A stretch of DNA of 64,000 bases from the NCBI RefSeq assembly GCF_029263785.1, contig NZ_JAJUFE010000005.1:1-64000 (forward strand), given 5' to 3'. The stretch comes from Pusillimonas sp. Its GTDB lineage: Bacteria; Pseudomonadota; Gammaproteobacteria; Burkholderiales; Burkholderiaceae_B. The notes below the pieces were generated by a model that did no database searches, was not told the origin of the DNA, and saw only the letters and a list, made by a program, of their open reading frames with translations. Made by a program: the position numbers and the translations under genes. Position 1 is the stretch's first letter; each line of letters starts with the position of its first letter. This document shows positions 58,510 to 64,000 of the stretch, piece by piece.

Positions 58510-60156
58510 CTACATGCCGTTGTAGACCGGGCCTTCACCGCCTTGAGGGGCCACCCACACAATATTCTGTGTAGGGTCCTTGATGTCGCAGGTCTTGCAG
58601 TGTACGCAGTTTTGCGCGTTGATCTGCAGGCGGTCCTTGCCGCTGTCATCCTTGATGAACTCATAGACGCCGGCCGGACAGTAGCGAGCCTCGGGTCCGC
58701 CGTACTTGGCCAGGTTGATTTCTACCGGCACCGACGGATCTTTCAACGTAAGGTGGATGGGCTCGTTTTCGTCGTGGTTGGTATTTGAAATAAACACCGA
58801 GCTCAGTCGATCGAATGTCAGTTTGCCGTCTGGCTTCGGGTATTCAATGCGGGCGCACTCAGAGGCTGGTTGCAAACAGGCATGGTCTGGCTTGTTGTGG
58901 CGCAAGGTCCAGGGCATCTTGCCTTTTAGCAGCCATTGCTCGATGCCTGTCATCAGGGTGCCGATAGTGCGACCCTTCTTGAACCACTGCTTGAAGTTCC
59001 GCGCCTTGTTGAGTTCGGCATGCAGCCACGATTTCTCGAATGCCTCGGGGAAGGCACGCAGTTCATCGTGCTGTCGTCCGGCCGACAAGGCCTCGAACAC
59101 CGCTTCGGCCGCCAGCGAACCACTCTTGATGGCAGCGTGGCTGCCTTTGATGCGTGACGCATTGAGGAAGCCCGCTTCGCAGCCGACCATTGCGCCACCC
59201 GGGAAGATCAGCTTGGGCAAGGAAAGCAGGCCGCCAGCGGTAAGCGAACGGGCACCGTAGGCGATGCGCTTGCCGCCTTCGAAAGTGGGGCGAATGGCCG
59301 GATGCGTCTTGAAGCGCTGAAATTCCTCGAAGGGCGACAGCCAGGGGTTGGCATAGTCCAGACCCACCACCAGGCCCACCACTACCAGGTTGTCTGACAG
59401 GTGATATAAGAACGAGCCGCCGTAGGTGTCGGAATCGAGCGGCCATCCAGATGTGTGCATGACCAGCCCGGGCTGCGACTGCGCGGGGTCGACTTCCCAC
59501 ATTTCCTTGATGCCGATGGCATAGCTTTGCGGGTTACGACCTTCATCGAGCTTGAAGCGTTCGATCAGCTGACGACCCAATTGCCCGCGGGACCCCTCGG
59601 CAAAAAGCGTGTAGCGCGCATGCAGTTCCATACCTGGCTGGTAATTGGGTGTGTGTGAGCCGTCGCGTGCCACACCCATATCACCGGTTGCGACGCCCTT
59701 GACAGCACCATCTTCGGTATAAAGGACTTCTGCGGCTGCAAAACCCGGGAAAATCTCGACCCCCAGGGCTTCGGCCTGTTCACCTAGCCAGCGCGTGACA
59801 TCACCCAGTCGGACGACGTAGTTTCCATGATTCTGGAAGCATTCCGGCAACAGCCAGTTTGGCGTGCTTCTTGCCCCTTTGGCAGTGAGGAACAGGAACT
59901 TGTCTTCTGTCACGGGAACGTGAAGGGGCGCGCCTTTGTCCTTCCAGTCAGGAATAAGCTCGTCGAGCGCCTTTGTGTCCATGACTGCGCCGGACAGAAT
60001 ATGTGCTCCGACCTCGGACCCTTTCTCGAGCACGCAGACACTGATTTCGCTTTGCCGCTGTGCGGCGAGCTGCTTGAGGCGGATGGCACTGGCAAGCCCT
60101 GCGGGGCCTGCTCCGACGATGACGACGTCATATTCCATTGATTCGCGCTCGGCCAT
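58510..60156 (-). CDS. etfQO: Electron transfer flavoprotein-ubiquinone oxidoreductase
   Basis: 548 residues. The N-terminal FAD motif is VVIVGAGPAGLASAI; the ubiquinone/membrane-surface region lies in the middle, and the C-terminal [4Fe-4S] motif is NCVHCKTCDIKDPTQNI. It passes electrons from acyl-CoA dehydrogenases via ETF to ubiquinone at the inner membrane. GGGAG precedes the ATG. No etfAB is adjacent. Confidence 0.97.
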   Translation of the reverse strand: MAERESMEYDVVIVGAGPAGLASAIRLKQLAAQRQSEISVCVLEKGSEVGAHILSGAVMDTKALDELIPDWKDKGAPLHVPVTEDKFLFLTAKGARSTPNWLLPECFQNHGNYVVRLGDVTRWLGEQAEALGVEIFPGFAAAEVLYTEDGAVKGVATGDMGVARDGSHTPNYQPGMELHARYTLFAEGSRGQLGRQLIERFKLDEGRNPQSYAIGIKEMWEVDPAQSQPGLVMHTSGWPLDSDTYGGSFLYHLSDNLVVVGLVVGLDYANPWLSPFEEFQRFKTHPAIRPTFEGGKRIAYGARSLTAGGLLSLPKLIFPGGAMVGCEAGFLNASRIKGSHAAIKSGSLAAEAVFEALSAGRQHDELRAFPEAFEKSWLHAELNKARNFKQWFKKGRTIGTLMTGIEQWLLKGKMPWTLRHNKPDHACLQPASECARIEYPKPDGKLTFDRLSSVFISNTNHDENEPIHLTLKDPSVPVEINLAKYGGPEARYCPAGVYEFIKDDSGKDRLQINAQNCVHCKTCDIKDPTQNIVWVAPQGGEGPVYNGM

Positions 60157-60372
60157 GTATATGGATCTCCCGTATTAATTTCTGTCTTGTGGCAGCAGAA
60201 GCCGCGTCGCCCGCACGCGGGGCGATACATGAGCACAAGGATTTTATAAATAAAGCTTTAAGCTGATTGTATTGCAGACCGCCCCGGGGTGGGGGGGATG
60301 GGTCGCAAATGGCGCTATGCCGGCGTTATATACTGGGCCAATATTATTTTTTGACACCGAACGTTGGCCACT

Positions 60373-60825
60373 ATGCTGCATGACGAAGTATCCGCTGTGC
60401 CATTGGCGGGACACATATTTGAATGCGTGCTTCCTTTGCGCTGGGGCGATCAGGACGCCTTGCACCACGTCAATAACACGCTTTATTTTCGTTACGTGGA
60501 AGAAGCCCGCGCGCTATTGTATTTACAGGCCGGCATGCCTGTGCCGGGGGAATATGACCCCGTCCTGGTACATGCCAGTTGCGACTTTCTTCGTCCGTTG
60601 CTGTATCCAGGTACTGCGGTCGTCAAGCTGGTGTTCGTAAAATTCGGGCGTACCAGCATGGAGTACGATTTCGTCATCGAACGTCAGGACGATCCCGGAG
60701 TCGTTTATGCGCGGGGAAAGAACATCACTGTAAATACCGAGTCGGCCACGGGGCAACCGTGTCCCTGGTTCGAACATCAGCTGGCCGCGTACGCGCGATG
60801 TTTCAAGCCGGAAGAACAAGGCTGA
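60373..60825 (+). CDS. Acyl-CoA thioesterase, 4HBT hotdog fold
   Basis: 150 residues. The motif RWGDQDALHHVNNTLYFRYVEEAR, with the catalytic-type Asp, marks the 4-hydroxybenzoyl-CoA thioesterase/YbgC class. It hydrolyses acyl-CoA; chain specificity is unknown. ATG 60373 was chosen over a TTG at 60364. scoA starts 52 bases downstream, so the three may be co-transcribed. Confidence 0.87.
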   Translation: MLHDEVSAVPLAGHIFECVLPLRWGDQDALHHVNNTLYFRYVEEARALLYLQAGMPVPGEYDPVLVHASCDFLRPLLYPGTAVVKLVFVKFGRTSMEYDFVIERQDDPGVVYARGKNITVNTESATGQPCPWFEHQLAAYARCFKPEEQG

Positions 60826-60877
60826 TTTTCAACCGTTCGGCACCCTTTGAGCCGGACGCATTTTTTGGGATGGAGAG

Positions 60878-61576
60878 ATGGATAAAGTCTATGCAAGTGC
60901 CGCAGAAGCACTGGATGGAATAGTTGCAAATGGCCAGACCATTGCCGTTGGCGGGTTTGGTCTGTGCGGTATTCCTGAAGCCCTGATCGAAGCGCTGCGC
61001 GATTCGGGTGTTCAGGGCCTTACATGCATCAGCAATAATGCCGGTGTCGATGGTCTGGGCCTGGGGCAATTGCTTGCCACCCGTCAAATCAAGAAGATGA
61101 TCTCTTCCTACGTTGGCGAGAACAAGGAGTTCGAGCGGCAGTTTCTGGCTGGCGAGCTCGAGCTTGAGTTCACGCCCCAAGGAACCCTCGCAGAAAAACT
61201 GCGTGCCGGCGGCGCAGGCATTCCGGCTTTCTTCACCCGCACAGGTGTCGGAACCATGGTGGCAGAAGGCAAAGAGGTGCGAGAGTTCGACGGCGAACAA
61301 TATGTGCTGGAACGGGCTCTGGTGCCGGATGTATCGCTGGCCAAGGCCTACATTGCCGACCGCAGCGGCAATCTGATTTTTCGCAAGACTGCCCGCAACT
61401 TCAATCCGGATGTGGCCATGGCTGGAAAGATCAGCATTGTAGAGGTCGAAAAAATCGTTGAAACGGGCGAGCTGGATCCGGATTCCATTCACCTGCCCGG
61501 CATTTATGTGCATCGCATCGTATTGAACGCGAACCCCGCCAAGCACATCGAACATCGCACCGTGCGCAACGCCTGA
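60878..61576 (+). CDS. scoA: Succinyl-CoA:3-ketoacid CoA-transferase subunit A
   Basis: 232 residues, class I CoA-transferase alpha chain: IAVGGFGLCGIPEALI, SNNAGVDGLGLG and FNPDVAMAGKI are typical ScoA. With ScoB it moves CoA from succinyl-CoA to acetoacetate, needed to use 3-hydroxybutyrate released from PHB by PhaZ. scoB follows after 12 bases with GAGGAG upstream. Confidence 0.93.
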   Translation: MDKVYASAAEALDGIVANGQTIAVGGFGLCGIPEALIEALRDSGVQGLTCISNNAGVDGLGLGQLLATRQIKKMISSYVGENKEFERQFLAGELELEFTPQGTLAEKLRAGGAGIPAFFTRTGVGTMVAEGKEVREFDGEQYVLERALVPDVSLAKAYIADRSGNLIFRKTARNFNPDVAMAGKISIVEVEKIVETGELDPDSIHLPGIYVHRIVLNANPAKHIEHRTVRNA

Positions 61577-61588
61577 GGAGACACGAAC

Positions 61589-62242
61589 ATGGCATGGAAT
61601 CGAGATGAAATGGCTGCGCGCGCAGCGCGCGAATTGCAAGATGGCTTCTACGTCAACCTGGGTATAGGCATGCCCACCCTGGTGGCTAATCATGTACCAC
61701 CCGGTGTCGAGGTCTGGCTGCAATCCGAAAACGGCCTGCTGGGAATTGGCCCGTTTCCTACCGAAGAAGAAATCGACGCAGACCTGATCAATGCGGGCAA
61801 GCAGACAGTCACCACCTTGCCGGGTTCGTCTTTTTTCTCGTCGGCAGAATCGTTCGCCATGATACGCGGCGGCAAGATAAATCTGGCCATATTGGGCGCC
61901 ATGCAGGTGTCTGAAAAAGGCGATCTGGCCAATTGGATGATCCCGGGAAAAATGATCAAGGGTATGGGCGGCGCCATGGATCTCGTCGCCGGCGTGGGAC
62001 GTGTCGTCGTCCTGATGGAGCACGTGGCACGCAAGAAGGACGGTACCGAAGACTTCAAACTCCTGCCAGAGTGCACACTGCCTTTGACCGGTGTCGGCGT
62101 GGTCGACCTCATCATCACCGACCTGGGTGTCATGGAGGTAACCGACGACGGCCTAAAATTGATCGAAGTCGCTCCAGGCGTTACGGTGGAAGAAATCCAG
62201 GCCAAGACAAAGGCTAAACTGGACGTTTCCGCAGTCGCCTGA
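61589..62242 (+). CDS. scoB: Succinyl-CoA:3-ketoacid CoA-transferase subunit B
   Basis: 217 residues. The catalytic glutamate is in [23 protein letters not shown] and [17 protein letters not shown] are other class I motifs. It forms the active enzyme with ScoA. A hairpin with short T-rich tail follows at 62318. Confidence 0.94.
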   Translation: MAWNRDEMAARAARELQDGFYVNLGIGMPTLVANHVPPGVEVWLQSENGLLGIGPFPTEEEIDADLINAGKQTVTTLPGSSFFSSAESFAMIRGGKINLAILGAMQVSEKGDLANWMIPGKMIKGMGGAMDLVAGVGRVVVLMEHVARKKDGTEDFKLLPECTLPLTGVGVVDLIITDLGVMEVTDDGLKLIEVAPGVTVEEIQAKTKAKLDVSAVA

Positions 62243-62317
62243 GCAGCCGCGAACCAGAGCAGTCTTGAGACCGGCCGTTCGCCGGGTATCGTCTGCGCAG
62301 TTGCGTGATTCAATTCA

Positions 62318-62351
62318 GCGCCCGTCTTCGTTTACGGGCGCTGTCTCTTTA
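62318..62351 (+). terminator. Terminator-like hairpin after scoB
   Basis: AGCGCCCGT pairs with ACGGGCGCT around an 8-base loop, followed by GTCTCTTT. It separates scoAB from the aminopeptidase gene that starts at 62366. Confidence 0.6.
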
Positions 62352-62365
62352 AGCAAGGTAACTTC

Positions 62366-64000
62366 ATGGATAGCTCCGTATATTTCGGCCGCGTCGCCGC
62401 GCTTCGTAATGCCATGGCGAAAGAAGGCATTGACGCCTGCGTCGTACTTTCGTCGGATCCGCACCTTTCGGAGTATTTGCCCGACCATTGGCAGGCACGC
62501 GCATGGTTAAGCGGTTTTGAAGGCTCTGCCGGCACCTTGGTTGTCACGCAATTGTTTGCAGGTCTATGGACGGATTCCCGCTACTGGGAACAGGCCGTCG
62601 ATGATCTGGCCGGTTCCGGCATAGAACTGATGCGTGCCGGCGCCGACGATGTTCCATCCATACCCCGCTGGCTGACAGGACATCTTTCGGCCGGCGCGCG
62701 AGTAGCCGTCCATGGTCTGACACTCGCTTTGCGTACATATCAGGACTGGACGCTCGAATTGCAGCCCAGTCAGATCCAACTGGTGACCGATGTCGATTTG
62801 CCCGGTCGAATATGGTCCGACCGGCCTTCATTGCCCAGTTCGCCCCTGTACGAGCATCCCGCGCCTTTTGCATGCCGGAGCCGGGCCGGAAACCTTGCCG
62901 CGGTCCGTGAGGCAATGAAGCGCGAAAAAGTTGACTGGCACTGGATTTCAACACTGGACGATATCGCCTGGCTTCTTAATCTGCGTGGGGGCGATGTCTC
63001 GTACAATCCCGTCTTTCTGGCCCACCTGCTGTTGGGCGAGCAAGAGGCGAAACTCTTTGTCGATGCCTCTCGCATCAGCGTCGCGCTGCAAGAATCCCTT
63101 AAAACCGACGGAGTGGAGCTGTTGCCCTATGAAGCGGCATGCGATGTCCTGGCTGGGCTGCCTTCGAACGACCGGATTCTGGTGGATCCGGCCCGAACTA
63201 CGGTCGGCATCACACGGCATGCCGTGGCCGAGCTGGTCGAAGCCATCAACCCGTCGCACCTGCTCAAATCCCGCAAGACCGGCGCAGAACTCGCGCATGT
63301 TCGGCTTGCCATGGAGCAAGACGGTGCAGCCTTGTGCGATTTCTTTGCCTGGTTTGAGTCCGCGTTGGGAAAAGAACCAATTACCGAACTGACCATAGAC
63401 GAGAAAATCACCGAAGCTCGCGCGCGCCGCGAAAATTTCGTGTCGCCCAGCTTCTCGACCATCGCCGCGTACCGCTCGAACGGAGCGATGCCGCATTACC
63501 ACGCGACACCGGAATCTCATGCTGTTATCGAGGGGGACGGTCTGTTATTGATCGACTCAGGAGGGCAGTATCTGGGCGGAACGACAGATATCACGCGCGT
63601 GGTCCCCGTAGGGACGACAAGCGAGGCAGAAAAACGGGATTACACACTGGTATTGAAGGGAATGATCGCACTGTCCCGTGCTGTATTCCCGGTGGGGGTC
63701 GCAGCGCCCGTCCTGGATGCAGTTGCGCGGCAACCTCTGTGGGCGGAGCTGGTCGACTTTGGCCACGGCACCGGCCACGGCGTTGGCTACTTTCTTAATG
63801 TTCACGAAGGACCCCAGGCGATATCGTACCGAACTCCTGCCCGGCCGTCGATGGCAATGGAGGAAGGCATGATCACGTCGAACGAACCCGGCCTGTACAG
63901 ACCTGGAAAGTGGGGCATACGCATCGAGAATCTGGTGGCCTGCCGGAAGGCAGGAGCGTCCGAGTTTGGTTCCTTTCTGAAATTCGAGACTCTTACGCTA
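62366..64000 (+). CDS. pepP: Xaa-Pro aminopeptidase, M24B family (3' end outside window)
   Basis: 545 codons are visible without a stop. It begins MDSSVYFGRVAALRNAMAKE. Two creatinase-like N-terminal domains (YLPDHWQARAWLSGFEGSAGTLVV; about 1-300) precede the pita-bread metallopeptidase domain. Metal ligands are in LLIDSGGQY, GTTDITR, HGTGHGVG (His), TSNEPG and RIENL, all intact. The three-domain layout, about 600 residues, is that of the APP1-like cytosolic enzymes rather than the shorter E. coli PepP. It cuts X-Pro N-termini of peptides. Only the last few dozen residues are missing. Confidence 0.94.
   Translation, partial: MDSSVYFGRVAALRNAMAKEGIDACVVLSSDPHLSEYLPDHWQARAWLSGFEGSAGTLVVTQLFAGLWTDSRYWEQAVDDLAGSGIELMRAGADDVPSIPRWLTGHLSAGARVAVHGLTLALRTYQDWTLELQPSQIQLVTDVDLPGRIWSDRPSLPSSPLYEHPAPFACRSRAGNLAAVREAMKREKVDWHWISTLDDIAWLLNLRGGDVSYNPVFLAHLLLGEQEAKLFVDASRISVALQESLKTDGVELLPYEAACDVLAGLPSNDRILVDPARTTVGITRHAVAELVEAINPSHLLKSRKTGAELAHVRLAMEQDGAALCDFFAWFESALGKEPITELTIDEKITEARARRENFVSPSFSTIAAYRSNGAMPHYHATPESHAVIEGDGLLLIDSGGQYLGGTTDITRVVPVGTTSEAEKRDYTLVLKGMIALSRAVFPVGVAAPVLDAVARQPLWAELVDFGHGTGHGVGYFLNVHEGPQAISYRTPARPSMAMEEGMITSNEPGLYRPGKWGIRIENLVACRKAGASEFGSFLKFETLTL

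Noticed and set aside
60803-62023. 406-codon minus-strand frame opposite scoA/scoB
   Set aside because: Spans two well-recognised plus-strand genes and their gap; no motif.

Overview
This window is chromosomal DNA of a betaproteobacterium, most likely an Alcaligenaceae (Bordetella / Achromobacter / Pusillimonas type). The assignment rests on protein character and gene order: yceD-rpmF-plsX-fabHDG-acpP-fabF-rpoE-rseA-rseB-mucD-lepA-lepB-rnc-era-recO, an rnfB-nth pair, fdxA-fpr, a thiol-type intracellular PHB depolymerase, and a UMF1-type transporter before acs. No rRNA, tRNA, CRISPR array, prophage or insertion sequence was found. Almost all of the sequence is dense core genome.

Layout. 1-1458: 3' end of ligA. 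1636-3689 (minus): msrB-yciB-bolA-ppiC operon. 3940-7588: branched-chain amino acid ABC transporter with a fused LivM-LivG protein, followed convergently by a lone ABC ATPase whose nucleotide-binding motifs are degraded. 8502-12379 (minus): rnfB-nth, phaZ and fdxA-fpr. 12606-15862: pncB, a two-gene piece of the 3-hydroxyanthranilate / 2-nitrobenzoate lower pathway (nbaF-like and nbaD-like) and a flavodoxin-like protein. 15994-21327: relA, trpB, trpA, accD. 21546-24743 (minus): RNase E with a leader rich in hairpins, divergent from rluC, gph-like HAD phosphatase, msrP and msrQ. 28549-30705 (minus): yceF, an RsmI-family methylase and an AmiD-like amidase.

30968-37369 is the fatty acid and phospholipid synthesis cluster. 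37426-41459 is the envelope-stress sigma-E operon (ygfX-like, rpoE, rseA, rseB, mucD). 41753-47307 is lepA-lepB-rnc-era-recO plus a PIN-domain gene. 47382-50170 (minus) carries a BI-1 family membrane protein, holC and pepA. Then come lptF without an adjacent lptG, cysB, a DUF2325 gene behind a promoter with two Fur-like boxes, an NlpC/P60 lipoprotein (minus), a UMF1 transporter, acs, an EamA exporter, etfQO (minus), a 4HBT thioesterase, scoA-scoB and the 5' part of a Xaa-Pro aminopeptidase that runs off the window.

The genes mostly serve central functions: lipid and phospholipid supply, translation quality control, envelope stress, oxidised-methionine repair (msrB cytoplasmic, msrPQ periplasmic), and carbon/ketone-body use (phaZ, acs, scoAB, etfQO). 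I found no convincing new defence or mobile system. The points most worth following are the degraded ABC ATPase beside the liv operon, nested palindromes before livH, the twin Fur-like sites before the DUF2325 gene, the isolated nbaF/nbaD pair, the short RecO coupled to a PIN protein, and lptF lacking its partner. Motif and family calls were made by reading alone, with no database search.
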